This document shows positions 7,239 through 15,946 of a stretch of DNA of 64,000 nt, piece by piece. Where the stretch lies: assembly GCF_003815875.1 (NCBI RefSeq), contig NZ_CP033924.1:3162001-3226000 (forward strand), written 5' to 3'. Under the pieces are notes generated by a model. It saw only the letters and a list, made by a program, of their open reading frames with translations, searched no databases and was not told where the DNA came from. Made by a program: the position numbers and the translations under genes. The stretch comes from Chryseobacterium lactis (lineage in GTDB: Bacteria; Bacteroidota; Bacteroidia; Flavobacteriales; Weeksellaceae). Numbering within the stretch: position 1 is the first letter of the stretch; each line of letters opens with the position of its first letter.

Positions 7239-8417
7239 CTACAAATTTTTTAAATACGTTTCCATATCCTTATCTCCACGACCACTCAGACAAATTACCA
7301 CAATGTCATTTTCATTGAATTTCTTTTTGTCTAAAACCGCTAATGCGTGAGCACTTTCCAAAGCGGGAATAATTCCTTCGAGTTTTGTGAGTTCAAAGGC
7401 ACATTTTAAGGCCTCATCATCATTAATACTGAAAAATTCTGCCCGTTTTTCTTTAAACAAATGGGCATGAAAAGGGCCGATTCCTGGATAATCCAATCCC
7501 GCAGAAATGGAGTGAGGCTCAATAACCTGTCCGTCTGCCGTCTGCATTACAAGACTTTTGCTTCCGTGAAGAACTCCTAAGGTTCCTAAAAATGTAGTAG
7601 CAGCAGATTTTCCTGAATCAATACCCAGACCTCCGGCTTCAGCAGCAATAATTTTAACGTCTTTTTCTTCTACAAAATGATAAAATGTTCCTGCTGCATT
7701 ACTCCCTCCACCAACACATGCAATGACATAATCAGGGTTTTCTCTTCCTATTTTTTCTTTAAGCTGCTCTCTGATTTCCTTTGAAATAATACTTTGAAAT
7801 CTGGCTACAAGATCAGGAAATGGATGAGGTCCTACTACGCTTCCGATAACATAATGAGTAGTCACAGGATTGTTGATCCAGTCCCTTAATGCTTCATTCA
7901 CTGCGTCTTTAAGTGTTTTAGAACCTGAAGTAGCGGCTACAACTTCTGCCCCCAGCATTTTCATTCTTGCTACGTTCGGAGCCTGTCTTTGGATATCGAT
8001 TTCACCCATATATACAATACATTCAAGCCCAAGCAAGGCACAGGCCGTAGCGGTTGCAACCCCATGTTGGCCGGCTCCCGTTTCAGCAATGATTCTGGTT
8101 TTTCCAAGACGCTTTGCCAGCAAAACCTGTCCAAGTGCATTATTGATTTTATGAGCTCCGGTATGATTAAGGTCTTCTCTTTTTAGATAAATCTGAGTTT
8201 TGTATTTCTCACTTAAATTTTTAGCAAAATAGAGTGGTGTAGCACGACCTACATAGTTTTTAAGAAGGTCCTGATATTCATTCTGAAAGTCTTCAGATTC
8301 AATAATTTTAAGATAATTCTGTTGCAATTCTTCTACATTCGGATAGAGCATTTCAGGGATGAAGGCGCCTCCAAAATCTCCATAATATCCGTTATCATCG
8401 GGGTTTTTATAATTCAT
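7239..8417 (-). CDS. trpB: Tryptophan synthase beta subunit
   Basis: TrpB condenses indole with serine using pyridoxal phosphate. The 392-residue protein has the cofactor lysine in [15 protein letters not shown], the allosteric [15 protein letters not shown] loop and the phosphate-binding [11 protein letters not shown]. The length matches TrpB1 of the E. coli type. It starts four bases after the GNAT gene stop, so the GNAT gene, trpB and trpA are tightly linked. Confidence 0.97.
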   Translation of the reverse strand: MNYKNPDDNGYYGDFGGAFIPEMLYPNVEELQQNYLKIIESEDFQNEYQDLLKNYVGRATPLYFAKNLSEKYKTQIYLKREDLNHTGAHKINNALGQVLLAKRLGKTRIIAETGAGQHGVATATACALLGLECIVYMGEIDIQRQAPNVARMKMLGAEVVAATSGSKTLKDAVNEALRDWINNPVTTHYVIGSVVGPHPFPDLVARFQSIISKEIREQLKEKIGRENPDYVIACVGGGSNAAGTFYHFVEEKDVKIIAAEAGGLGIDSGKSAATTFLGTLGVLHGSKSLVMQTADGQVIEPHSISAGLDYPGIGPFHAHLFKEKRAEFFSINDDEALKCAFELTKLEGIIPALESAHALAVLDKKKFNENDIVVICLSGRGDKDMETYLKNL

Positions 8418-8421
8418 TTTT

Positions 8422-8967
8422 TTATTCTTTAGTAATTAAATAAGCATTATTCTGAGCACTCAGCTTGATGAGCGATTCTTTTCTTTTATCTGATATATGG
8501 AAGAGTAAAATATCATCATCTTCAGAGTTGACCCATTCGGAGTCGACGTTTTCCTTGATCATCCTTGCTTTATCATATAAAATTTCAATCCCGCACTTTT
8601 CATAAAACGGACGAAGGTCTGTGTGACAAAATCCAATCGTTTCAATATTTCTCTCCTTAACGTTCTCTGTAAAATATTCAACCAATCTGGCTCCATATCC
8701 TTTTTTCTTCTGGGCAGCCACTAATCCGACCGCCTCTGCAAAGGAAACTTCTTCTCCTGAAATATCCAGGATGAAATCAAAATTAACTCGAATAATCGCT
8801 AATATTGAATCTTCTGCATCTACCAGAAAATGAAATTCAGAATCTTTAAAAAAAGATCGGAAATAGGCTGACTTCATTGTATTCCATGCAGAAATATCCC
8901 AAAGCTGAAGAATATGTTCTATTTCCTTTTCTGTTAATTCGTTTGTTTTTTTTATTTGATATTTCAT
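8422..8967 (-). CDS. GNAT-family N-acetyltransferase inside the trp operon
   Basis: This 181-residue protein carries a GNAT fold. The acetyl-CoA-binding segment is [12 protein letters not shown], preceded by the beta-strand [13 protein letters not shown] and followed by [21 protein letters not shown], a typical motif B. The substrate is unknown. It lies between trpF and trpB, 4 bases before trpB, so it must be cotranscribed with tryptophan biosynthesis genes. Its ATG at 8967 is only 27 bases from the edge of the inserted IS element at 8994. No signal peptide is present. Confidence 0.8.
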   Translation of the reverse strand: MKYQIKKTNELTEKEIEHILQLWDISAWNTMKSAYFRSFFKDSEFHFLVDAEDSILAIIRVNFDFILDISGEEVSFAEAVGLVAAQKKKGYGARLVEYFTENVKERNIETIGFCHTDLRPFYEKCGIEILYDKARMIKENVDSEWVNSEDDDILLFHISDKRKESLIKLSAQNNAYLITKE

Positions 8968-8993
8968 GATTTTAAATTGTAGTCAAATTTAAT

Positions 8994-9017
8994 AAAGAGT
9001 CCCGAAGGGACGATTTA
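8994..9017. repeat. Left terminal inverted repeat of the IS200-like element
   Basis: 24 bases, perfectly complementary to 9580-9603, with the internal hairpin GTCCC-GAA-GGGAC. Confidence 0.85.
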
Positions 9018-9063
9018 TCTCCGGCAAATGATGCAATTCTGTGCTGGTAGTTGCATTTTTCAA

Positions 9064-9567
9064 TCAATCCCAAATATATTTTTCATCATAATCAATTTTA
9101 TGTTTTTCCAAAATTTCAATGAATTCGGTTTTAAAATCTTGTTTCTGATGATGCTGACGTTGGTTTTTGATATAGTTTGTTATCATCTGAACATCCTTTT
9201 CTCCTACCGAGAACGCACCGTAACCATTCTGCCAAAAGAAATTTTCGTATTTCTCACCTTTGGTCTTTATCCATTTTGACGAATGGGCTTTTATTTCCTG
9301 AACCAATTTCATCAATGCAATCTTCCGGGACAGCCTGCAAAGAATATGAATATGATCATCTGTTCCACCTATTTGTAATGCATAACTTTCAAAATCTTTG
9401 CATAATGTGGCAATATAGGTATACAATTCTTTTTCTATTTTTTCATCTATAAAATCATTCCTGTATTTTGTGCTGAATACGATGTGAATGTAATTTTTAA
9501 CTAATGATTGGGATATATGGTGTTTTTTTCGTTGTGTTTTTTTATTTTTATATGGATTGGATTGCAT
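9064..9567 (-). CDS. tnpA: IS200-like Y1 transposase
   Basis: This 167-residue single-strand DNA transposase of the Y1 HUH class has the metal-binding HUH motif HIH in TDDHIHILCRL (near residue 70) and a probable catalytic Tyr in MITNYIKNQRQHH (near residue 132). The core YIHIVFSTKYR...FFWQNGYGAFSV is typical of the family. It has a Lys-rich N-terminal extension of about 20 residues before the conserved start region. The frame is intact, so the element may still be active. It is encoded in the same direction as the trp genes. Confidence 0.88.
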   Translation of the reverse strand: MQSNPYKNKKTQRKKHHISQSLVKNYIHIVFSTKYRNDFIDEKIEKELYTYIATLCKDFESYALQIGGTDDHIHILCRLSRKIALMKLVQEIKAHSSKWIKTKGEKYENFFWQNGYGAFSVGEKDVQMITNYIKNQRQHHQKQDFKTEFIEILEKHKIDYDEKYIWD

Positions 9568-9578
9568 CCAATGCTGGG

Positions 9579-10274
9579 TTAAATCGTCCCTTCGGGACTC
9601 TTTTGAATGATTGAACTGAATTTTTTAATTCTGTCAATATCTTTATTACCAGGTGATATTTCGAATTTTGAATTGATGTCCAATGCAAAAGGTTTTTGAT
9701 TCAGGGTTTCTATATTTCTGATATTTTCTTCTGAGATGCCGCCGCTCAGGAAATAGGGAAGTGGAATGTTGAGTTCATTTAAAATAGTCCAATCAAACTG
9801 TTTTCCTGTTCCGCCGAATGCCTTGCTGTCTGTATCGAATAAATAATAGGTGGCGGGATCGGAGCCTACAGAACTTAATGTCTGTACTATTTTGGTTTTA
9901 TTTTCCTGAATATCATTGCCGACCCTGATGACTTTAATAATCTTAATTTCCGGATTTAATTTTTCTCTTAATTCAACAACAAAATCATGGCTTTCATCGC
10001 CGTGAAGCTGCACAAGATTTAAACCGGCTTTTTTAACAATTCCAATTATCTTGTCAACCTCTTCATTAACAAATACACCTACTTTTCCCTGATGATTGAT
10101 GGTTGAGATTTCTTCGAACTTCAGATGATTTCCGACATATCTTGGTGATTTTTCATAAAAGATAAATCCCAGAAAATCTACTTTCATGGTGATTAACTCC
10201 TGAATCTGGTTGAGATTTGTTAAACCACAAACCTTGAGGGATGGTGAAAAAATACCTGTTGATGGATGTTTCAT
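9579..10274 (-). CDS. trpF: Phosphoribosylanthranilate isomerase, C-terminus rewritten by an IS end
   Basis: TrpF isomerises phosphoribosylanthranilate in tryptophan synthesis. The barrel begins LKVCGLTNLNQI with the catalytic Cys, and the catalytic Asp lies in YLFDTDSKAFGGTGKQFDW. The phosphate site is FLSGGISEENI. I chose the ATG at 10274 (MKHPSTG); an upstream ATG at 10322 would overlap trpC by 26 bases and add 16 atypical residues. The final codons, SPEGTI and the stop, lie inside the terminal repeat of the inserted IS200-like element, so the native C-terminus has been replaced. The core barrel is complete, so activity is likely kept. Confidence 0.92.
   Translation of the reverse strand: MKHPSTGIFSPSLKVCGLTNLNQIQELITMKVDFLGFIFYEKSPRYVGNHLKFEEISTINHQGKVGVFVNEEVDKIIGIVKKAGLNLVQLHGDESHDFVVELREKLNPEIKIIKVIRVGNDIQENKTKIVQTLSSVGSDPATYYLFDTDSKAFGGTGKQFDWTILNELNIPLPYFLSGGISEENIRNIETLNQKPFALDINSKFEISPGNKDIDRIKKFSSIIQKSPEGTI
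9580..9603. repeat. Right terminal inverted repeat of the IS200-like element, overlapping trpF
   Basis: 24 bases perfectly complementary to 8994-9017. On the minus strand it is read as the last codons of trpF, and the TAA at 9581-9579 is the trpF stop. Confidence 0.85.
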
Positions 10275-10296
10275 AAGAATTTTTTGAGGATTATTG

Positions 10297-11070
10297 TCAA
10301 ATTTGTGAGCTAAACTCTTCAAATGCCTTGGCAGGATCTGTATTTCTCATAAAATATTCTCCCATCAGAAAACCGTCAAATCCCTTTTCTTTTAAATAGT
10401 TAAAATCATCAAGGTGATAGATTCCACTTTCTGCAACCGATACGACTCCTTTTGGAAGAAGGTTTTTTAACTGAACAGAATGTTGCAGGTCTACTTTAAA
10501 ATCTTTTAAATTCCTGTTATTAATTCCAACCAGATCAATCTTTGGATTAAAATGTTTCAATTCTTCTTCAGTATGAATTTCCAACAGAACTTCCATCTTT
10601 AGTTCATGAGCCAGTTCGGTAAATTCCTGAACCTGATCGGGTGAAAGGCAGGAAGCAATTAATAAAATTACATCCGCACCCATATTTTTTGCTTCATAGA
10701 ATTGGTATTCATCAATCATGAAGTCTTTTCTAAGGATTGGAATAGTAATAGAATTTCTAACACTCAGAATATCATTAAAATCTCCACCAAAAAAGTCTTT
10801 ATCCGTCAGGATAGAAATTCCACTGGCTCCAAAATTTTCGTAAGCGAATGTAACTTCAAGAGGTGAAACCTGATCGTTGATAATCCCTTTGGAAGGCGAT
10901 TGTCTTTTAAACTCAGCAATAATCCCGCTTTTGTTTTTTACAGATTCTTTCAAAGAATAGGTTTTCCTTTCAAAAAACTGAGTATTTTTCAACTGGTCAA
11001 TGGAAATATTGGATCGGGCTGCAGCGATTTCCTCTTTTTTTCTTTCAATAATTGTATCTAGTATGGTCAT
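10297..11070 (-). CDS. trpC: Indole-3-glycerol phosphate synthase
   Basis: TrpC closes the indole ring in tryptophan synthesis. The 257-residue barrel shows IIAEFKRQSPSKGIIN (catalytic Lys and substrate-binding Ser), ISILTDKDFFGG, ILRKDFMIDEYQ (second catalytic Lys), and the Glu-containing VAESGIYHLDD. The length is normal for a monofunctional enzyme. It lies between trpD and trpF in the trp operon, 45 bases after trpD. Confidence 0.97.
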   Translation of the reverse strand: MTILDTIIERKKEEIAAARSNISIDQLKNTQFFERKTYSLKESVKNKSGIIAEFKRQSPSKGIINDQVSPLEVTFAYENFGASGISILTDKDFFGGDFNDILSVRNSITIPILRKDFMIDEYQFYEAKNMGADVILLIASCLSPDQVQEFTELAHELKMEVLLEIHTEEELKHFNPKIDLVGINNRNLKDFKVDLQHSVQLKNLLPKGVVSVAESGIYHLDDFNYLKEKGFDGFLMGEYFMRNTDPAKAFEEFSSQI

Positions 11071-11115
11071 TTTTAAATAGTAAATGTTAGAAAATTTTGT
11101 TGATCTACTTTAATT

Positions 11116-12144
11116 TCAATTAATTAAAAGTTCAAAGCTCTGCAGTGCCTTTCCACTTTCCAGACTTTCCTGAGCCATAAGCAGGCAGTTGTCATACGTT
11201 CCGAATTTATGAGTGTTGTAAAGGGCAACAGATGCATTGGCCAGAACGACCGAATTCTGCTGTTCAGTTCCTTTTCCTTCCAGAATATTCATGAAAAGTT
11301 TTGCTGTTTCCTGAATGGTATTTCCAGCCTTAATATCTTCTAAGGTAACAGGGTTGAACCCCAGATCTTCTGCAGAATAGATGTTTTCTCCGCTCTTGGT
11401 GATGATTTTACTATCGTGGGTAAGACTGATTTCGTCATATCCGTCTAAACCATGTACCAGGATAAAATCACGATTTTCTTTTTGAAGGAGATACTGATAA
11501 ATTCGGGCAATTTCAAGGTTATACACTCCAATCATTGAATATTGAGGTTTTGCAGGATTTACCAAAGGACCTAAAAGATTGAAGAAAGTTCTTAATCCTA
11601 ACGATTTTCTCAATGCGCCTACCGATTGTAGTGCAGGATGGAAATAGGGCGCATGTAAGAAACAGATATTGGCTTTTTCAAGATCTTCATTCAGCTGATC
11701 TGAATTATTTTTAAACTGGTAGCCCAGCTCTTCAAGTACATTGGACGACCCTGTAGTGGTAGAAGCCCCATAATTTCCATGTTTGGTCACCTTTTGTCCG
11801 GCTCCGGCCACTACAAAACTGGCCAATGTTGATATATTGATTGTGTTCTTTCCGTCACCTCCGGTTCCTACAATGTCAATAGCATCGCTAGCATCGATCT
11901 TTACAGGTGCTGCCATTTGCAGCAAAGCTTCTCTAAAGCCTTCCAGCTCTTTCAAGGTAATATTACGCATCAGAAAAACGCTGATAAAAGCAGTTACTTC
12001 TGCCGTGTTGAATTTATTCTGAGCAATCTCAATCATTGTAGCCTTGGCCTCAGATTTTGATAAGGTGTGATGATTGAACAGGTATTGCAATATTTCTTTC
12101 ATTTGTGGAGTTTTTATTGTTGATGGGATTTCTGTGGTATTCAT
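11116..12144 (-). CDS. trpD: Anthranilate phosphoribosyltransferase
   Basis: TrpD joins anthranilate to PRPP. The 342-residue protein shows the glycine-rich IVGTGGDGKNTINIST (PRPP pyrophosphate site, about residues 90-105), KHGNYGASTTTGSSNVLEELG and the magnesium-binding region VHGLDGYDEIS. It overlaps trpG by four bases (ATGA-type), implying translational coupling. It is monofunctional, with the glutaminase encoded separately by trpG. Confidence 0.97.
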   Translation of the reverse strand: MNTTEIPSTIKTPQMKEILQYLFNHHTLSKSEAKATMIEIAQNKFNTAEVTAFISVFLMRNITLKELEGFREALLQMAAPVKIDASDAIDIVGTGGDGKNTINISTLASFVVAGAGQKVTKHGNYGASTTTGSSNVLEELGYQFKNNSDQLNEDLEKANICFLHAPYFHPALQSVGALRKSLGLRTFFNLLGPLVNPAKPQYSMIGVYNLEIARIYQYLLQKENRDFILVHGLDGYDEISLTHDSKIITKSGENIYSAEDLGFNPVTLEDIKAGNTIQETAKLFMNILEGKGTEQQNSVVLANASVALYNTHKFGTYDNCLLMAQESLESGKALQSFELLIN

Positions 12145-12743
12145 TGTAAAAGAAAATTTTTGATGATCATTTCTCCGTCAGGAGTTAAAATGCTTTCAGG
12201 ATGGAACTGTACGCCATGTACATCATAGGTTTTATGTTGTAGAGCCATGATCATTCCGTCTTTGTCTACGGCTGTAATTTCCAGTTCTTCAGGGAAACTT
12301 TCCGGATCTACGGCCCAGCTATGGTATCTTCCCACCTCAATTCCTGAGGGTAATTCTCTGAACAATTTTGTGTTTTCCTTTACCAGTTCGGTAGTTGTAG
12401 CCACTCCGTGGAAGATTTCGGACAGGTTGATAAGGCTTCCCCCAAAAGCTTCTGCAATAGCTTGTTGTCCAAGGCATACTCCAAGGATACTTTTAGTAGG
12501 AGCGTATTCTTTAATTAGATCCAGTAAAATTCCTGCTTCTTCGGGAATTCCCGGTCCGGGAGAAAGAATTATTTTATCGTATTTCCCAACTTCTTCCAAT
12601 GTGATCTGGTCATTTCTTACGACATCCACTCTTTGGTCCAGAATTCTTTCAATAATCTGAACAAGATTATAGGTAAAACTGTCATAGTTGTCGAAAACAA
12701 GAACTTTAAACTGAGGTTGCTGGGTATTTATATTGTTGTTCAT
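12141..12743 (-). CDS. trpG: Anthranilate synthase glutaminase component
   Basis: This 200-residue class I glutamine amidotransferase supplies ammonia to TrpE. The catalytic Cys is in ILGVCLGQQAIAEAFGG (about residue 95) and the His and Glu are in GVQFHPESILT (about residues 183-185). The N-terminal VLVFDNYDSFTYNLVQ is typical of TrpG/PabA. It could also serve 4-amino-4-deoxychorismate synthesis, since these subunits are often shared, but its position directly after trpE supports TrpG. Confidence 0.95.
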   Translation of the reverse strand: MNNNINTQQPQFKVLVFDNYDSFTYNLVQIIERILDQRVDVVRNDQITLEEVGKYDKIILSPGPGIPEEAGILLDLIKEYAPTKSILGVCLGQQAIAEAFGGSLINLSEIFHGVATTTELVKENTKLFRELPSGIEVGRYHSWAVDPESFPEELEITAVDKDGMIMALQHKTYDVHGVQFHPESILTPDGEMIIKNFLLQ

Positions 12744-12792
12744 TTTTTTATTTTTTATGAATTAATTTTGTTGATAGCAGTTTCTTCAACGC

Positions 12793-14217
12793 TTAGTTTT
12801 CTACTAATTTTTCTGCTTTTTCTACTGCTTTTTTCAGTGCGTTCAGTTTATTGTTGACTTCCTGTAATTCGTTTTCAGGAACTGATTTTGCCACAAGACC
12901 GGCTCCGGCCTGATAATAAAGTGTATTATTTTTGCTTAAAAAGGTTCTGATCATGATGGCCTGGTTGCATGTTCCGTTTAATCCGATCATCCCGATGCAG
13001 CCTCCGTAATAACCGCGTGAATCTTTTTCATATTGATTGATCAGCTGAAGGGCTTTATGTTTGGGAGCTCCGCTTAATGTTCCTTGTGGGAAAGTGGCAG
13101 AAACCATTTCAAGAGGATTAATATCTGCGGCAACATCTGCTGTCACTTCACTTACCATATGAATAACGTGGGAAAAAAGCTGGATTTCTTTCAATTTGGT
13201 AACCGTTACATTTTTCCCCAGTTTTCCCAGGTCATTTCTCGCAAGATCAACAAGCATTGTGTGTTCGGCATTTTCTTTAGGATCTGCCTGCAAGCTTTCA
13301 ATAGCCTGGAGATCAGCTTCAAAATCCCCTGTTCTTTTGGCAGTTCCGGCTATCGGATGAATAATAGCTTTGTTATTTTTAATAATCAGTTGACTTTCAG
13401 GGCTTGATCCGAATAATTTATAACTTCCGTAATCAAAATAAAAAAGATAAGGAGAAGGGTTGATATTTCTCAACGCACGGTATACATTAAACTCATCTCC
13501 CTTGAATTTTTGCTCAAACCTTCTGCTCAGTACCAATTGAAATACATCTCCTCTCATACAGTGTTTCTGAGCTGTTTTTACCAACTCGATATAATCTTCA
13601 CTGGTGATATTAGAGGTTTCCTGCCCGTTTTTCTCAAAAGGATAGACAGGAGTATTTTGATTTTTAATTAAGGTTTCTAAAAGATGAAGTTCAGATTTTA
13701 TACCATCGATTTGGTTTTCAATAATGTACATTTCATCATTGAAATGATTGATGGCAATTACATACTGATAGAGTCTGTATCTGAGAATTGGAATTTCTAC
13801 TTCCGGACTTTGCGCTTTAAGACTGATATTTTCAAAAAATTGTACTGCTTCAAAACTGGTGTACCCAAAAAGACTTTGAGCTGTCTGTTCAATAGGATCA
13901 AGGGTTTCTTTACATTCAAATATTTTACGGAATTCTTCAAAAATATCAATGATGCTGCGTTCCATGATGAACTGCTTTACCGGGGCAGAAGTAGGAAGTT
14001 TGATCTCATATTCATTAAGGTTTTTAACTTCAATTCCTGCGATGGCATTCACTGCAATAAAGGAAAAGTTATTATCAATACTTTTGGAATCTGAGCTTTC
14101 CAGGAGAATAGTATCACGGAATTTATCTCTTATTTTAAGATAGATATTCATAGGAGTATGAAGATCTCCTAAGGTCTTTTTCGAAACAGTCTTTAATTTA
14201 ATTTTATCAGTAAACAT
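12793..14217 (-). CDS. trpE: Anthranilate synthase component I
   Basis: TrpE converts chorismate and ammonia to anthranilate and is normally feedback-inhibited by tryptophan. The 474-residue chorismate-binding enzyme shows the N-terminal LLESSDSKSIDNNFSF segment, which carries the tryptophan-binding 'LLES' motif. C-terminal catalytic motifs are PIAGTAKRTGD, ERARNDLG-like LVDLARNDLGKLG, GTLSGAPKHKA and YYGGCIGMIG. It is the first structural gene of the operon, preceded by the trpL leader and attenuator. Confidence 0.96.
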   Translation of the reverse strand: MFTDKIKLKTVSKKTLGDLHTPMNIYLKIRDKFRDTILLESSDSKSIDNNFSFIAVNAIAGIEVKNLNEYEIKLPTSAPVKQFIMERSIIDIFEEFRKIFECKETLDPIEQTAQSLFGYTSFEAVQFFENISLKAQSPEVEIPILRYRLYQYVIAINHFNDEMYIIENQIDGIKSELHLLETLIKNQNTPVYPFEKNGQETSNITSEDYIELVKTAQKHCMRGDVFQLVLSRRFEQKFKGDEFNVYRALRNINPSPYLFYFDYGSYKLFGSSPESQLIIKNNKAIIHPIAGTAKRTGDFEADLQAIESLQADPKENAEHTMLVDLARNDLGKLGKNVTVTKLKEIQLFSHVIHMVSEVTADVAADINPLEMVSATFPQGTLSGAPKHKALQLINQYEKDSRGYYGGCIGMIGLNGTCNQAIMIRTFLSKNNTLYYQAGAGLVAKSVPENELQEVNNKLNALKKAVEKAEKLVEN

Positions 14218-14249
14218 CTGGAGTTGTATTTTTTGTTAGAGTAAAGGAA

Positions 14250-14283
14250 TAAAAAAAGGCTTTAACGGTATCCGTCAAAGCCT
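14250..14283 (-). terminator. trp attenuator (intrinsic terminator upstream of trpE)
   Basis: On the minus strand AGGCTTTGACGG-ATA-CCGTTAAAGCCT forms a 12-position stem with one mismatch, followed by a run of seven or eight T. It lies between the Trp-rich leader peptide and trpE, the layout of a classical attenuator. An alternative pairing of leader bases 14329-14343 with 14274-14292 would disrupt the terminator's 5' arm and could act as antiterminator (inference). Confidence 0.82.
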
Positions 14284-14317
14284 ATATATTGTTTGTTTTA
14301 TTATTTCTGCTGTGCAA

Positions 14318-14386
14318 TTAACAACATGACAATACCTTCAGACCCGACGAAGAGTTTGAAAGCCACCACCAAATATTGTTGTTCAT
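14318..14386 (-). CDS. trpL: trp operon leader peptide with three consecutive Trp codons
   Basis: This 22-codon ORF begins MNNNIWWWLSN and ends LSCC. The Trp codons are numbers 6-8. It lies 35 bases upstream of the attenuator hairpin and 100 bases upstream of trpE. A ribosome starved of charged tRNA-Trp would stall at the Trp run and leave codons 15-20 free to pair with the terminator's 5' arm. An in-frame ATG at 14395 would add three residues, but the -7 box at 14400-14407 would place it at or before the transcription start, so the ATG at 14386 is preferred. Confidence 0.88.
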   Translation of the reverse strand: MNNNIWWWLSNSSSGLKVLSCC

Positions 14387-14399
14387 TTTAAACATGGGA

Positions 14400-14407
14400 C
14401 AAATGTA
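14400..14407 (-). promoter_or_regulatory. -7 promoter box of the trp operon
   Basis: TACATTTG on the minus strand matches TAnnTTTG, 13 bases upstream of the trpL start. AT-rich sequence with several TTTG-like -33 candidates lies further upstream. Confidence 0.55.
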
Positions 14408-14471
14408 GAAATTTTTTTAATACAAAAAATAAAAAATATCAAAAAATAAAAAAACTTAACATCAAAAGCAT

Positions 14472-15113
14472 TTACTTAAGCCGTCCAAGCTCTTTTTTCA
14501 ATTCCTGAATTTTTGCTTTGTAAGACGCATCATCATAGGTTTCTACATAATCTTCTAAAGCTGCAATATATTCCTCAATGAATTCCTTGTTGGTTCTGTC
14601 TGCTTCATATTTTATTTTTGCAGACTTTACAGGAGCTTGTTTTTCATATTCTGATAAAATTTTCCCTTCTCTGGATTGGTCATAAAGGATAACGATGTTT
14701 TTTTCATATCCGGGAATGTATTTTACGGGAAAATCCTTTTCATCAGGGATTCTGATTGAATTGCTGATAGGGTAGATCGTCGCACTGGTAGTGGAAAAAA
14801 AGGTAGTTGTATATTTTCCATCCTGTTTCTTTACAATTGCTTCGTAATCATGGATATAGCTTTCATTTAACGTAGAATTGGTTTCAACATCGGAGGTGAC
14901 GGTAGCAGTGCTTTCAACGCCATATTGATTTAAAAACCAAGCGTTTAAAAACTGGCCACAAATTCCATTCAAAATGGCTAAAGGAATGATTGGAATCAGA
15001 AACCGTGCTTTTTTTGTGATGTAATAAATGAATCCAAAGAACAAAATAAGTAGTATCACAGTATAAAAACCATGATGGCTGGTGAAAAACAGAATTTTTG
15101 AGATTAAAACCAT
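14472..15113 (-). CDS. Hypothetical membrane protein, 213 aa
   Basis: I do not recognise this family. Two hydrophobic segments lie near residues 14-33 and 38-58, followed by a Cys-containing linker and a long hydrophilic part with a beta-rich middle (ATVTSDVETNSTLN, KYTTTFFSTTSATIYP). The C-terminal 60 residues are charged and helical (EYIAALEDYVETYDD, KAKIQELKKELGRLK). This suggests a membrane anchor with a C-terminal coiled coil. It stands alone upstream of the trp leader on the same strand. Confidence 0.65.
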   Translation of the reverse strand: MVLISKILFFTSHHGFYTVILLILFFGFIYYITKKARFLIPIIPLAILNGICGQFLNAWFLNQYGVESTATVTSDVETNSTLNESYIHDYEAIVKKQDGKYTTTFFSTTSATIYPISNSIRIPDEKDFPVKYIPGYEKNIVILYDQSREGKILSEYEKQAPVKSAKIKYEADRTNKEFIEEYIAALEDYVETYDDASYKAKIQELKKELGRLK

Positions 15114-15293
15114 GTTTAAATGTACTATTATCTTTTGAAATATTATTGTTTTAAACGCTTAGTTTACAAAGAATTAATCAATTACTTATTGTAACATCTT
15201 CAGGCAGGCTTTTCTTACAGTATCATTTGTTAAATGAATTGACGTTGACCGGCTCTAATGGAATATTTTAGCAAACATATCGTTAAAGGTTTA

Positions 15294-15749
15294 TTAATGC
15301 ACGGGTTCCGAAAGTGGCAGATCAGGAGATCCGCTGTAGAAAACAATCAAAGTGGCTCCTTTGTCTCCGGTTTTACCTCTATGGGCAATATTAACCATCT
15401 CCGGAAGTACCTGTCCTTGCTTTATCCATTGGATTTTACCACTTTCTTTAACTTCTATCTGGATTTCGCCTTTTTCTACATATGCTGCATTGATCACAGG
15501 GTGCTTGTGCCAATCTAAAGCTTTGTTGGGAGGTACAGAGATTTTAAGGACCGATATTTCAGGCTGTCCCGTGGGATAGGCGGGGTAGAGGGTTCCTTCC
15601 CAGGATTTGGAAGTTTTTAAGAGGGTAACAGATTCAATTTTATCGGAATATTCTGATTTTTGATTATCAGATGATGAATTGTCACACGATAGAATGAGGG
15701 TACAAAGTACAACAAGTAAGGCTGTACCAAATAAATTTCTTTTTGTCAT
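15294..15749 (-). CDS. Cupin-domain lipoprotein
   Basis: A lipoprotein signal peptide ends in lipobox LILSC (Cys22), followed by a Ser/Asn/Asp-rich linker and a single cupin barrel. The metal-binding cupin motif is visible as LDWHKHPVINAAYVEKGEIQIE (motif 1, two His and a Glu), with NIAHRGKTGDKGATLIVFY as the weaker motif 2. At 151 residues it is a small mono-cupin. It is probably held in an envelope membrane facing the periplasm. The ligand or reaction is unknown. It is a single gene on the minus strand. Confidence 0.8.
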   Translation of the reverse strand: MTKRNLFGTALLVVLCTLILSCDNSSSDNQKSEYSDKIESVTLLKTSKSWEGTLYPAYPTGQPEISVLKISVPPNKALDWHKHPVINAAYVEKGEIQIEVKESGKIQWIKQGQVLPEMVNIAHRGKTGDKGATLIVFYSGSPDLPLSEPVH

Positions 15750-15920
15750 AGGTATACATTATTAGTTTATGGATTTACTTATCCATTCCACAAAAATAAT
15801 AACCAGATTTAAATTTCCCTAGTAAATGAATTATTTTTTTGATTTTATTAATTAAAATTCAAGCTTAAAAAATATTCTTCAAAGAAAACATTTGTCATAA
15901 GTTTAAAAGTTTATTTTTTA

Positions 15921-15928
15921 TATTTTTG
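15921..15928 (+). promoter_or_regulatory. -7 promoter box upstream of the lipoprotein-cytochrome-rlmF genes
   Basis: TATTTTTG matches TAnnTTTG, 18 bases before the ATG at 15947. A TTTG at 15891-15894 is a possible -33 box with a spacing of 26, longer than usual. Confidence 0.5.
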
Positions 15929-15946
15929 CTATCAAATTAGAAAAAA

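Larger units (their letters stand above)
8994..9603 (-). mobile_element. 610-bp IS200-like (RAYT-like) element with REP-type ends, inserted in the trp operon
   Basis: A single Y1 transposase gene is bounded by perfect 24-bp inverted repeats. Each repeat contains the short palindrome GTCCCGAAGGGAC. Ends of this kind, hairpin-forming and REP-like, suit the IS200/IS605 or REP-associated tyrosine transposase group, which moves as single-stranded DNA (established). The element sits between trpF and the GNAT gene. Its right end supplies the last codons and stop of trpF. No target duplication is seen, as expected for this group. Confidence 0.8.

Noticed and set aside
12247..12660. 137-codon plus-strand ORF opposite trpG
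   Set aside because: Antisense shadow; low complexity, no start context, trpG is certain.
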